In this document: piece by piece, positions 1-12,222 of the stretch | Position numbering within the stretch: position 1 is the first letter of the stretch | Layout: every line of letters begins with the position of its first letter | Assembly: GCA_963774405.1 (NCBI GenBank) | Contig: CAVZEV010000003.1 | Coordinates: forward strand, 1 to 64,000 | Source: VRUE01 sp963774405 | GTDB taxonomy: Bacteria; Actinomycetota; Thermoleophilia; Solirubrobacterales; 70-9 | Direction of reading: 5' to 3' | DNA: 64,000 bases | The notes under the pieces: model-generated | What the model was told of the DNA's origin: nothing | The model's input: the letters and a program-made list of their open reading frames with translations, nothing else | Database searches by the model: none | Position numbers and translations under genes: made by a program

Positions 1-785
<785 letters not shown>

Positions 786-1004
786 GACGGTGAGCAACCC
801 ACACATAAATGTGCGGGTCGTTAATTAATTTACCCTGACAATCCGCACAAGGCGGATTCTCAATGTTGGTCTTGTGCAGTTTTCAAGGTCCACCGAGGCG
901 CACACGACGACGGACTGCCGCCGGCGGTCTCTCAAAACTGAGCAGCGTACCCAGTGCCATGAAGACACTGGGGAGCCCGGTCGACGTTCTAGAGAAATCT
1001 CCCT
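786..1004 (-). other. 16S-23S internal transcribed spacer without tRNA genes
   Basis: The spacer is about 219 nt and I find no tRNA-like cloverleaf in it. Positions 925-930 and 934-948 are complementary to 2730-2735 and 2712-2726 in the 16S leader. This gives 21 base pairs (CGGTCT plus AAAACTGAGCAGCGT) around a 3-nt internal loop, the expected processing stem that encloses pre-16S rRNA. A second CCTTGAAAACTGCACA-type segment at about 873-889 probably forms one arm of the 23S stem, whose partner lies outside the window. Confidence 0.75.
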
Positions 1005-2552
<1,548 letters not shown>

Positions 2553-2835
2553 GGTACTTCTTACAGAGAGCTGTCATGCCTGGCAAATTGCAAATCGCCG
2601 GGTACACATACTCGGCGACCGGCATGACGGGTAAATCAGACCACCCGGCGCGCTGGCGCACCGAGTGGATCGGGCTCAAACATCCCACGAACACGAATGT
2701 CCGCGGGGTGCACGCTGCTCAGTTTTCAAAGACCGCTGCGCCATTCACGGCGGGACTCGCCGCTCCTTACGCACGGGCCAGGCCAGGGCCTTGCCCAGAA
2801 GGACCGGGGAGTATAGCGCTGTGGCGGCGGTTTGC
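2553..2835 (-). promoter_or_regulatory. rRNA operon promoter and 16S leader
   Basis: On the minus strand a near-consensus -10 box TATACT lies at 2815-2810, just 20 bp after the tyrS stop codon. No good -35 box is visible 17 bp upstream. The predicted transcript has a leader of about 250 nt. The leader contains 2712-2726 and 2730-2735, which pair with the spacer downstream of 16S (934-948 and 925-930) to form the pre-16S processing stem. There are no credible coding regions in this interval. Confidence 0.6.
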
Positions 2836-3999
2836 CTAGCCGGTCGCCTGAAGGCGGCGGAAGCGGCGCTTGCCGGCCTGCAGAACCCGCCCGTCGAGCG
2901 CGCCCAGAGCCAAATCGAGCGTATCGGCGGGGATCGGCTCGCCGTCGAGCCTCGCCCCTCCCTGCTTGATCAGGCGCCGCGCCTCGCTGGAGCTGATGCC
3001 GAAGGCGGCGGCCATCAGCGCCGGCAGGTGGACCTCGTCGCCGTTCTCGCCGGCAAAGGGGCCGAGGTCGAACTCCTCGACCTCGTCGGGAGTGCCGCGC
3101 TCGACGAAGAGCCGGTTGAAGTGCTGCTCGGCAGCCTCCGCGGCGGCCCGGTCGTGGAAGCGCTCGACGATGCCGCGGGCGAGGGCGCGCTTGGCCTCGC
3201 CCGGCGGCGCGCCCGCGGGGGGCTCGGCGCCGAGCACGAGGCGGAAGTACTCGGGCATCGCCGCGTCGGGCACCCGCATCGTCTTGCCGAACATCTCCTC
3301 CGGCGCCTCGGTGACGCCGATGTAGTTGCCCAGCGACTTGCTCATCTTCTTGGTGCCGTCGGTGCCGACCAGGATCGGCATGGTCAGGATCGACTGCGGC
3401 TTCTGGCCGTAGGCGGCCTGGATGTCGCGACCGAAGAGCAGGTTGAACTTCTGGTCGGTCCCCCCCAGCTCGACGTCGGCCTCGATCGCGACCGAGTCAT
3501 AGCCCTGCAGCAGCGGGTAGAGCAGCTCCAGGGCCGCGATCGGCGCCCCGGCCGCGAGGCGCTTCTGGAAGTCGTCGCGCTCGATCAGACGCGCCACCGT
3601 GGTCTGGGCGAGCAGGCCGAGCAGCTCCTCGGGCTCCATCCGCAGCCACTCGCTGTTGAAGCGCACCTCGGTCCGCTCGCGATCGAGCAGCTTGAAGGCC
3701 TGCTCCTGGTAGGTGGCGGCGTTGGCCTCGATCTCCTCCGGCGAGGGCATCGGTCGCTGCGCCGAGCGGCCGCTCGGGTCGCCGACCCGGGCGGTGAAGT
3801 CGCCGACGATCAGCACCACCTGGTGGCCGGCCTGCTGGAACTCGCGCAGCTTCTCCAGCACGACCGTGTGGCCGAGGTGGATGTCGGGCGTGGTCGGGTC
3901 GATCCCCAACTTCACCCGCAGCGGCGCCCCGGCGGCCAGCTGCTCGGACAGCATCCCCGCCGGCAGCACATCGACCGCGTTGCGCGTCAGGTCCGCCAC
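2836..3999 (-). CDS. tyrS: tyrosyl-tRNA synthetase
   Basis: This cytoplasmic class I aminoacyl-tRNA synthetase charges tRNA-Tyr. Motifs seen from the GTG at 3999: the HIGH-type HLGH at residues 41-44, the tyrosine-site region around 160-190 (YPLLQGYDS, GGTDQKFN), KMSKS at 218-222, and a C-terminal S4-like RNA-binding region from about 320. The protein is 387 aa, slightly short for the family. A longer open frame to 4176 exists, but it overlaps the divergent PBP gene and its extra residues look unlike TyrRS. A TAGCAT box ends 7 nt before the GTG, which suggests a leaderless transcript. Confidence 0.93.
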   Translation of the reverse strand: MADLTRNAVDVLPAGMLSEQLAAGAPLRVKLGIDPTTPDIHLGHTVVLEKLREFQQAGHQVVLIVGDFTARVGDPSGRSAQRPMPSPEEIEANAATYQEQAFKLLDRERTEVRFNSEWLRMEPEELLGLLAQTTVARLIERDDFQKRLAAGAPIAALELLYPLLQGYDSVAIEADVELGGTDQKFNLLFGRDIQAAYGQKPQSILTMPILVGTDGTKKMSKSLGNYIGVTEAPEEMFGKTMRVPDAAMPEYFRLVLGAEPPAGAPPGEAKRALARGIVERFHDRAAAEAAEQHFNRLFVERGTPDEVEEFDLGPFAGENGDEVHLPALMAAAFGISSSEARRLIKQGGARLDGEPIPADTLDLALGALDGRVLQAGKRRFRRLQATG

Positions 4000-4005
4000 G
4001 GGCCC

Positions 4006-4016
4006 AATGCTAGACT
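4006..4016. promoter_or_regulatory. overlapping divergent -10 boxes for tyrS and the PBP gene
   Basis: On the minus strand TAGCAT (4013-4008) sits 7 nt before the tyrS GTG. On the plus strand TAGACT (4011-4016) sits about 50 nt before the PBP ATG. The two hexamers share 3 bp, so the two promoters should compete for RNA polymerase. They are assigned by resemblance to the TANNNT boxes seen before many genes in this window. Confidence 0.4.
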
Positions 4017-4066
4017 GCCGCCTCCGCTCGGCGGCCCGAGCCGCCCACCGAGTCGCGAGCCCTTTG

Positions 4067-6328
4067 ATGGCAGTCCTTGGACTAAAGCCCCGACGGCGGG
4101 GTGGCGAGGTTCCGCCGCCAGCGCCGCCAGCCCCCCCTGAGAGCAAGCGCAAGCCGCGCTTGAAGAAGCTGCGCATCCTCTTCGTCCTGCTCGGCCTCTC
4201 CGTCCTCGCCCTCGTCTCGATGATCTTCGGGATGATGGCCGCCGTCTCGCAGGACCTGCCCGCGATCTACAACTTCGCCCAGTACAAGGCCTCGAAGAAC
4301 AGCGAGGTCTACGACTCCTCGGGCCAGCCGATCGGCACCCTGACCAGCGACCAGAACAAGATCCTGCTCACCTCGGGCCAGATCTCGCCCAACATCAAGA
4401 ACGCCGTGGTCTCGATCGAGGACGCCCGCTTCTACGAACACAGCGGCGTCGACTTCCAGGGCATCGCCCGCGCCCTGGTCAAGGACGTGCTCAGCCAGAG
4501 CGCCCAGCAGGGCGCCTCAACGATCACCGAGCAGTTCGTCAAGAACGCGCTGGAAGCCGAAGGCAGCCGCACGATCCTGGAGAAGTTTCGCGAGGCGGCC
4601 CTGGCCTACCGGCTCGAGCGCCACTGGACCAAGGACAAAATCCTCACCGAGTACCTCAACACGATCTACTTCGGCGAGGGCGCCTACGGGGTCGAGGCGG
4701 CGGCCCGCACCTACTTCGGCAGCGCCCACCCCGGCTGCGGCACCCCGGCCGAGCCCTGCGCCTCGGTGCTCGAGCCCTGGGAGGCGGCGACCCTGGCCGG
4801 GATCATCGCCTCGCCCTCGGCCTTCGACCCCAAGGTCTACCCCGAAAACGCGCTTGGGCGGCGCAACCTGGTGCTGGAAAAGATGCTCGAACAGGGGTAC
4901 ATAACCCAGCAGCAATATGCCGAAGGGCGCCAGCAGGCGCTGCCCGCGCCCAGCGACATCTCGCCGCCCACACTCGAATCGAAGGCCCCCTACTTCACCG
5001 CCTGGCTGCGCCAGCAGCTGGTCGAACGCTTCGGCGCCTCGAAGACCTTCTTCGGCGGCCTCAAAGTCAAGTCGACGCTCGACCTGCGCCTGCAGGGAGC
5101 GGCCGAAGAATCGGTTCGCTCATATCTCGGCTACTCGCCTGCCACCGCCTCGGTGGTGGTGCTCGACAACCACACCGCCGGGATCAAGGCGATGGTCGGC
5201 GGGCCCAACTTCGAAACCAAGCCCTTCAACCTCGCCACCCAGGGCCACCGCCAGCCGGGCTCCTCGATCAAGCCCTTCACGTTGATCACGGCGCTAGAGG
5301 AGGGCATCTCCCCCTACACGAGCTTCGAATCGGCGCCACAGTACATCCACTACGGCAAGCACGGCCAGGAAGTCTTCGAAGTCCACAACGACGAAGACTC
5401 CTACCTCGGCTCCTGCGACATCGTCTGCGCGACGACCTACTCCGACAACTCGATCTACGCCCAGCTCGGCCTCGAGGCGCTGAAGGGGAAGACGATCCAG
5501 GACCGCACCCACTCGATCGCGGCGACCGTCCACAAGGCCGGCTACGCGGACCCGATCTCGACCAACCCCTCGATGGTGCTCGGCGGCCTCGAACTCGGGG
5601 TGACGCCGCTGGGCTGGACCTACGCCTACTCGACGATCGGCAACAACGGCGACCGCGTCAGCGGCACGCTGGCGCCCCGGCCGGGCGACAGCCCCGTCTC
5701 CTACACCCAGGTGACCGACCGCGAGGGTCACACGATCAGGGGCGGCGAGAACAACCCGATTCACCACCAGGTGATTCCCGAAGGCGTCGCCGAAGAAGCG
5801 AAGAGCATCCTCGAAACCGTGGTCAGCAGTGGCACCGGCACCAACGCCCAGGTCGGCCACTCGGGCCAGTGGGGCAAGACGGGGACGACCGAGAACAACG
5901 GCGACGCCTGGTTCTGCGGCGGGGTCGAAGACGAAGTGACCGCCTGCGTCTGGGTCGGCTATGCCGACACGACGACGCCGATGACGACGCTCTACAACGG
6001 CGGCCCGGTGATGGGCGGCACCTTCCCGGCGCTGATCTGGGCCAGCGTGATCTCGGCCTGGGAGGAAATCAAGGCCGAACGCGCCGCCGAAGCCAGGGAA
6101 AGGAAGGCCAACAAGGGCGGGTCGGGCTCGTCCTCCTCCGAAAGCCCGACCTACACGGCGCCGGAATCCGCCGAAGAAGCCGAAGCGGCGCCAGAACCGG
6201 AAGCGAGCGAACCCGAACCGGCGCCCGAAGAAGAAGCTCCTGAAACCGCGGAACCGGCCGAACCCGCGGAACCGGCGCCGGCCGAACCGGCCGCACCGTC
6301 GAGCGGCGGCGGCGTCACCGCCGGATAG
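4067..6328 (+). CDS. class A penicillin-binding protein (bifunctional peptidoglycan synthase)
   Basis: The protein (753 aa) polymerises and cross-links peptidoglycan outside the membrane. A basic cytoplasmic head (residues 1-35) precedes one transmembrane segment (about 36-58). A GT51 transglycosylase domain follows, with EDARFYEH at 118-125 and QGASTITEQ at 148-156. The transpeptidase domain has SSIK (nucleophile Ser399, Lys402), SDN at 459-461 and KTG at 604-606. The last ~90 residues are a low-complexity Pro/Glu/Ala tail. The ATG at 4067 is preferred because the upstream extension would be antisense to tyrS. The 3' end overlaps the convergent glycosylase gene by 14 bp. Confidence 0.93.
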   Translation: MAVLGLKPRRRGGEVPPPAPPAPPESKRKPRLKKLRILFVLLGLSVLALVSMIFGMMAAVSQDLPAIYNFAQYKASKNSEVYDSSGQPIGTLTSDQNKILLTSGQISPNIKNAVVSIEDARFYEHSGVDFQGIARALVKDVLSQSAQQGASTITEQFVKNALEAEGSRTILEKFREAALAYRLERHWTKDKILTEYLNTIYFGEGAYGVEAAARTYFGSAHPGCGTPAEPCASVLEPWEAATLAGIIASPSAFDPKVYPENALGRRNLVLEKMLEQGYITQQQYAEGRQQALPAPSDISPPTLESKAPYFTAWLRQQLVERFGASKTFFGGLKVKSTLDLRLQGAAEESVRSYLGYSPATASVVVLDNHTAGIKAMVGGPNFETKPFNLATQGHRQPGSSIKPFTLITALEEGISPYTSFESAPQYIHYGKHGQEVFEVHNDEDSYLGSCDIVCATTYSDNSIYAQLGLEALKGKTIQDRTHSIAATVHKAGYADPISTNPSMVLGGLELGVTPLGWTYAYSTIGNNGDRVSGTLAPRPGDSPVSYTQVTDREGHTIRGGENNPIHHQVIPEGVAEEAKSILETVVSSGTGTNAQVGHSGQWGKTGTTENNGDAWFCGGVEDEVTACVWVGYADTTTPMTTLYNGGPVMGGTFPALIWASVISAWEEIKAERAAEARERKANKGGSGSSSSESPTYTAPESAEEAEAAPEPEASEPEPAPEEEAPETAEPAEPAEPAPAEPAAPSSGGGVTAG

Positions 6329-6928
6329 GCGGGCTCGAAACGTAGGGACTGTCGGCGGCGGCGAAGCGCCAGGGGCGCTCGACCGCCTTGGTGATGCCGA
6401 CCCGCGGGCCGGTCAGCACCTCGGGGGCGTCCCCCTCGGGCGGCTGAATCAGGAAGGGGGCGCGGCTGAGGTCGGCCCGGTTCTGCTCGAGGCCGATCCC
6501 CAGCGCCTCGGTCAGCTTGCCGGGCCCCGAGCAGAGATCGCGGTCGGGCCGTTCGCCCCGGCGCTCCCTCATCTGCGCCAGGCCTGCGGTCGGCTCCAGC
6601 GCCCGAATCAGCACCGCCGCCGCCTCACCCTCGGGTTCGGCGACGAAATTGAGCAGCGAGTGGATGCCGTAGGAGAGGTAGACGTAGGCGCGGCCGGGCG
6701 GCCCGAAGAGGGCCTCGGTGCGGTCGGTGAGGCCGACGTAGGCGTGGCAGGCGGGGTCGTCGCGCTCGTAGCTCTCGGTCTCGACGATCATGCCGCCGCA
6801 GCCGGCGAAGAAGAGCTGGCAGCCGATCAACTCGCGGGCGACGAGGTGGACAGAGCGATCGAAGAAGTTAGCCCCCAACCGCCCTGCGAGCGGTTGGGCC
6901 CGGCCCTCAGACCCTGCCGCCCGGCTAT

Positions 6929-6932
<4 letters not shown>
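6315..6932 (-). CDS. mpg: 3-methyladenine DNA glycosylase (AAG/MPG family)
   Basis: The enzyme removes alkylated or deaminated purines in base-excision repair. The 205-aa protein has the family pattern FFDRSVHLVARELIG near the N-terminus and VETESYERDDPACHA, which holds the expected catalytic Glu. It also has YLSYGIHSLLNF, GRAYVYLSYG and a CSGPGKLTEALGI segment typical of the family. The GTG start at 6932 overlaps the argH TGA stop, so the gene is translationally coupled as the last member of the cimA-degT-argH-mpg string. Its role in an amino-acid operon is not obvious. Confidence 0.9.
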
Positions 6933-8320
<1,388 letters not shown>

Positions 8321-8330
8321 GAGCGGGCGA

Positions 8331-9485
8331 TTATTCCCTGATTTCGCCCTGACCGACCGCCCTCGCCAGCTGCTGACAGACGCGGTCCACCTGCGCCTCG
8401 CTGAGCGAGGGGAAGAAGGGCAGCGCCAGCGAGTGCGCCGAGGCGGCTTCGGCGACCGGGAACTGGCCCTCGCCGTAGCCGAGCTCGCGCAGGTGCGGGA
8501 AGAGGTGGATGCAGGGCAGGTAGGCCTTGCTCGCAACACCGCGCTCGGCCAAGCGGGCGATCGTCGCGTCGCGGTCGATCTCCTCGTCGAGCCGGACGAC
8601 GTAGACGAACCAGCTGCGCCGCTCGGACCCGCGGACGGCGATCGGTGCTTCAACGCCCTCGATGTCCTCCAGCCGCTCGGCGTACATCGCCGCGACCCGC
8701 TCGCGGGCGGCCAACATCTCGGTCAGCTTCTCGACCTGGGCGACACCGAGCGCGGCGGCGAGGTCGGAGAGCCGGTAGTTGAAGCCGAGGCCGCCGTGGT
8801 CGAGCCAGCCCATGTCGGCGGCGCGTCCCTGGTTGCGCTCGCTGCGCAGGCGGGCCGCCACGGTCGCATCGCCGGGGACGATCATCCCCCCCTCCCCCGT
8901 CGTCATCTGCTTGTTGGCGTAGAAGGCGAAGGTGGCGAGGTGGCCCCTGGCGCCGACCCTGCGGCCCTCGCAGTCGACCGCGCCGAGCGCCTCGCAGGCG
9001 TCCTCGAGCAGGCCGAGGTCGTGCTTGGCCGCCAGCGCCTCCAGCTCGGGCATCGCCGCCGGCCAGCCGAAGATGTGGACCGGCAGGATCCCGGCCGTGC
9101 GCTCGCCGACCGCGGCCGCGACGGCCTCCGGGTCGAGATTGAGCGTGAGCGGGTCGACGTCGCAGAAGACCGGCCGCGCGCCCTCATACAGCAGGCAGTT
9201 GGCCGAGGCGACGAAGCTGAAGGGGCTGGTCAGCACCTCGTCGCCCTCTCCCCAGCCGAGCGCTCGCACCCCCAGATGCAAACCGGTCGTGCCACTGGAG
9301 ACGGCGACCGCGTCCTCGACCCCGAGCCACTCGGCGAAAGCGCGCTCGAAGCGCTCACCCATCGGCCCCAACGAGAGCCGCCCCGAGCGCAACACCTCCA
9401 GCACCAACTCCTCCTCCCGCCCCCCCAGCTCAGGCCGCGCCAGCGGAATATCCGCCGACGGGCCGGTTTCGTGACGTATCGTCAC
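8331..9485 (-). CDS. DegT/DnrJ/EryC1 family PLP aminotransferase
   Basis: The 384-aa protein belongs to the sugar-aminotransferase family: ARPELGGREEELVLEVLRSG at the N-terminus, SSGTTGLHLG, EDACEALGA, and the PLP-lysine region FYANKQMTTGEGG. Such enzymes usually transfer an amino group to nucleotide-linked keto-sugars; the substrate cannot be told here. The GTG at 9485 overlaps the cimA TGA stop, so it is probably translated by coupling. A short inverted repeat (GTGACG-tat-CGTCAC, 9471-9485) covers the junction. Finding it between cimA and argH is unusual. Confidence 0.85.
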   Translation of the reverse strand: MTIRHETGPSADIPLARPELGGREEELVLEVLRSGRLSLGPMGERFERAFAEWLGVEDAVAVSSGTTGLHLGVRALGWGEGDEVLTSPFSFVASANCLLYEGARPVFCDVDPLTLNLDPEAVAAAVGERTAGILPVHIFGWPAAMPELEALAAKHDLGLLEDACEALGAVDCEGRRVGARGHLATFAFYANKQMTTGEGGMIVPGDATVAARLRSERNQGRAADMGWLDHGGLGFNYRLSDLAAALGVAQVEKLTEMLAARERVAAMYAERLEDIEGVEAPIAVRGSERRSWFVYVVRLDEEIDRDATIARLAERGVASKAYLPCIHLFPHLRELGYGEGQFPVAEAASAHSLALPFFPSLSEAQVDRVCQQLARAVGQGEIRE

Positions 9486-11062
9486 GCTTCCGGCCCGTCG
9501 GCCCCGGGGGGCTGGAAGGGGTAGGCGAGTGAGTCGACAAGGGCCTCCCAGGAGGCCTCGATTATGTTCTCGGAGACGCCGATCGTGCCCCACTCGCGCT
9601 TGCCGTCGGTCGAGTCGAGCAGGACGCGGGTGACCGCCCCGGTGCCGTGGTTCTCGTCGAGGATGCGCACCTTGTAGTTGGTCAGCTCGACCTCGGCGAG
9701 GTGCGGGTGACGGGCGCCAATCGCGGCGCGCAGGGCCTTGTCGAGCGCGTTGACCGGGCCGTTGCCCTCGGCCACCTCGACGTAGCGCTCGCCGTCGACG
9801 ACGACCTTGATCGTCGCCTCGGTTTCGACTCGGCTGCCCTCGCGCTTCTCGGTGGTGACGCGGAAGCTCTCCAGCTCGAAGAGCGGCTCATAGACCCCGG
9901 CCTCGCGCCGCAGCAGCAGCTCGAAGGAGGCCTGTGCCGCCTCGTAGTGGTAGCCGCGGTGCTCGCGCTGCTTGAGTCGCTCGACCGCTCCAGTGGCGGC
10001 CTCGTCGTCGAGCTCGAGCCCGGCGCGCGCGGCGGCGCTGCGGATCGTCGCCTTGCCGGAGAGCTCGGAGGCGAGGATCTCGCGCTCGTTGCCAACGACG
10101 GCGGGGTCGAGGTGCTCGAAGGTGCCGGCGTCGGTCGCGACCCCGGCCGCGTGCATGCCGGCCTTGTGGGCGAAGGCGTTGCGGCCGACGTAGGCCCGGT
10201 CGGGGTTCGGCGTCATGTTGCAGAGCTCGTCGAGGTAGTGCGAGGTCGGGGTCAGGCTCGCCAGCTGCTCGGGGGCGACCACCTCGAAGCCCATCTTCAG
10301 CTGCAGCGCCGGCAGGATCGAGGCGAGGTTGGCATTGCCGCAGCGCTCGCCGTAGCCGTTGACGCAGCCCTGGACGAGGCGGGCGCCGGCTTCGACCGCG
10401 GCGAGCGAGTTGGCGACCGCGCACTCGGAGTCGTTGTGGGTGTGGATGCCGACCTCGCAGCGGTCGGCCAGGTCGGCGACCACGGCCGCCGTGGCCGCGG
10501 CGACGAAGGCCGGCAGGCTGCCGCCGTTGGTGTCGCAGAGGGTGACGTTCTCGGCCCCCGCCTCGGCGGCGGCGCGCACGCACTCGAGCGCGTAGGCGGA
10601 ATCGTCGGCGTAGCCGTCGAAGAAGTGCTCGGCGTCGAAGACCGGCCGCTTTCCCTGGGCTCGCAGGAAGGCGATCGAGTCGGCGATCATCGCCAGGTTC
10701 TCCTCGGGCGTCACCTTGATCACCTTGTCGACGTGCAGACGCCAGCTCTTGCCGACCAGGCAGACCACGGGCGCGAAGCTCTCGACCAGCACCCGCAGGG
10801 CCGCGTCGTCCTCGGCGGCAACGTCGCGGCGCCGGGTCATGCCGAAGGCGGCGATCGTCGCCTGCTGCAGCCGCAGGTCGGCGAGCCGCTCGAAGAGCTC
10901 CGCCTCCTTCGGGTTGGAGCTGGGGAAGCCGGCCTCGATGAAGTGGACGCCAAGGCCGTCGAGGGCCTCGACGACCTTGAGCTTCTCGCCCACGGAGAGC
11001 GACATTCCCTGACCGCCCATGCCGTCCCGCAGGGTGGTGTCGTAGAGCTTTACCTGTTCCAT
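9482..11062 (-). CDS. cimA: (R)-citramalate synthase
   Basis: The enzyme condenses pyruvate and acetyl-CoA to citramalate, a threonine-independent entry to isoleucine that then uses LeuCD and LeuB, both encoded nearby. The protein is 526 aa, with YDTTLRDGMGGQG, EAGFPSSNPKE, the metal-site motif GIHTHNDSECAVAN, and a C-terminal LeuA-type allosteric dimer domain (from about residue 380). The KLYDTTLRDG start and the Asn-rich NGYGERCGNAN segment fit citramalate synthase better than isopropylmalate synthase; a separate LeuA lies at 19478-21064. The start is ATG at 11062. Confidence 0.92.
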   Translation of the reverse strand: MEQVKLYDTTLRDGMGGQGMSLSVGEKLKVVEALDGLGVHFIEAGFPSSNPKEAELFERLADLRLQQATIAAFGMTRRRDVAAEDDAALRVLVESFAPVVCLVGKSWRLHVDKVIKVTPEENLAMIADSIAFLRAQGKRPVFDAEHFFDGYADDSAYALECVRAAAEAGAENVTLCDTNGGSLPAFVAAATAAVVADLADRCEVGIHTHNDSECAVANSLAAVEAGARLVQGCVNGYGERCGNANLASILPALQLKMGFEVVAPEQLASLTPTSHYLDELCNMTPNPDRAYVGRNAFAHKAGMHAAGVATDAGTFEHLDPAVVGNEREILASELSGKATIRSAAARAGLELDDEAATGAVERLKQREHRGYHYEAAQASFELLLRREAGVYEPLFELESFRVTTEKREGSRVETEATIKVVVDGERYVEVAEGNGPVNALDKALRAAIGARHPHLAEVELTNYKVRILDENHGTGAVTRVLLDSTDGKREWGTIGVSENIIEASWEALVDSLAYPFQPPGADGPEA

Positions 11063-11187
11063 CTGATGCCTTTCGAGTCGAAAATCGGGGGCGCCCCAGG
11101 GAGGCGCGTCGCGCGCGGGTGGTGTGAGCCGCGCCAGCCGCTAGGCGGCTGCGGTAATTCGCCCGATCGAGTCGAAACGCGTGTGCA
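11063..11187 (-). other. ilvE-cimA intergenic region with small hairpins
   Basis: This 125-bp gap contains the word TCGAGTCGAAA twice (11073-11083 and 11167-11177) and an AGCCGC-type hairpin at about 11144-11158. A 15-codon reading frame starts in the ilvE stop (TGATG) and ends before that hairpin. It holds only two Ile codons, so I do not claim a leader peptide. No clear promoter was seen. Confidence 0.3.
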
Positions 11188-12138
11188 TCAGGAACTGACC
11201 TTACTCGGTTGGTCAGCCCCGGCCGGGGCCTCGACGAAGTCGAGCCACTCAAGGTACTCCTCGGCGCGGCCGTGCAGGGCGTCGTCAAGCTTCTTCTGGA
11301 TCACCCGCGTGATCTCGCCGGGCTCGCCGATCGGGTGGTCATCGATCTCCCGCACGGGCACCAGCTCGGCGGCGGTTCCGGTGAGGAAGACCTCGTCGGC
11401 GAGATAGAGCTCGGCGCGGGCGATGTCGCGCTCTTCGACCGCGTAGCCGAGGTCGCGCGCGATCTGCACCACCGAGGCCCGCGTGATCCCGTCGAGGATC
11501 GCGTTTGTGTGACCGGGCGTGACCAGCACGCCGTCGCGGATGACGAAGACGTTCTCGCCTGAGCCCTCCGAGACGTGGCCGTGCTGGTCGAGCAGGATCG
11601 CCTCTTCGTAGCCGGCCTTCTGCGCCTCGGTCTTGGCCAGGATCGAGTTGAGGTATTGCCCAGAGGCCTTGGCGTGCGGGATCAGGCTCTCGCCGGAGAT
11701 CGCCCGCCAGGAGGAGACGGTGGTGCGAATGCCGTGCCTGGCGCCGTCCTCGCCGAGGTAGACGCCCCAGGGGAAGGCGGCGACGATCACGTCGACCGGG
11801 GCGTCAGTCGCGTAGAGGCCGAGGCTGCCGTAGCCACGGAAGGCGAGCGGGCGGATATAGCAGGAGCCAAGCTCGTTGCGACGCACCAGCTCACGCGTGG
11901 CGGCGGCGATCTCCTCTGGCGCGTAGGGCAGCTCCAGGTAGTAGAGCTCGGCCGACTTGGCGAGGCGGTCGAGGTGGTCGGCGTGGCGGAAGATCGCCGG
12001 GCCGCGCTCGGTCTCGTAGCAGCGCACGCCCTCGAAGACCCCGGTGCCGTAGTGCAGGGCATGGCTGAGGACGTGGACCTTGGCGTCCTCCCAGGGCACG
12101 AACTCGCCGTTGTGCCAAATCAACTCGGCCGTATCCAT
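11188..12138 (-). CDS. ilvE: branched-chain amino-acid aminotransferase
   Basis: This PLP enzyme carries out the last step of valine, leucine and isoleucine synthesis. The 316-aa fold type IV protein has HALHYGTGVFEGVRCYE near residue 30, the PLP-Lys region HAKASGQYLNS, and EGSGENVFV followed by LDGITRASV. The length is normal. The ATG at 12138 is preceded by CATACT 9 nt upstream, a weak -10-like box. It is transcribed away from the repeat-protein gene at 12223 and towards cimA. Confidence 0.94.
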   Translation of the reverse strand: MDTAELIWHNGEFVPWEDAKVHVLSHALHYGTGVFEGVRCYETERGPAIFRHADHLDRLAKSAELYYLELPYAPEEIAAATRELVRRNELGSCYIRPLAFRGYGSLGLYATDAPVDVIVAAFPWGVYLGEDGARHGIRTTVSSWRAISGESLIPHAKASGQYLNSILAKTEAQKAGYEEAILLDQHGHVSEGSGENVFVIRDGVLVTPGHTNAILDGITRASVVQIARDLGYAVEERDIARAELYLADEVFLTGTAAELVPVREIDDHPIGEPGEITRVIQKKLDDALHGRAEEYLEWLDFVEAPAGADQPSKVSS

Positions 12139-12222
12139 GTTCGGGGAAGTATGCCCGATCGCGCAAGGTCATTCGAGCCGAGCCGAGAAAAGGATCGGGT
12201 CAACCGCAAAGGAGACCACTTC

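Noticed and set aside
786..1004. tRNA-Ile or tRNA-Ala in the rRNA spacer
   Set aside because: The spacer is only about 219 nt and contains processing stems, with no tRNA arms or anticodon loop.
2665..4140. Long open reading frame on the plus strand opposite tyrS
   Set aside because: It is the antisense of a clear tyrosyl-tRNA synthetase, starts within the 16S leader, and is explained by GC-rich codon bias.
11145..11190. Leader peptide for cimA starting in the ilvE stop codon
   Set aside because: The 15-residue frame has just two Ile codons and no run of branched-chain codons, so it is not distinguishable from chance.
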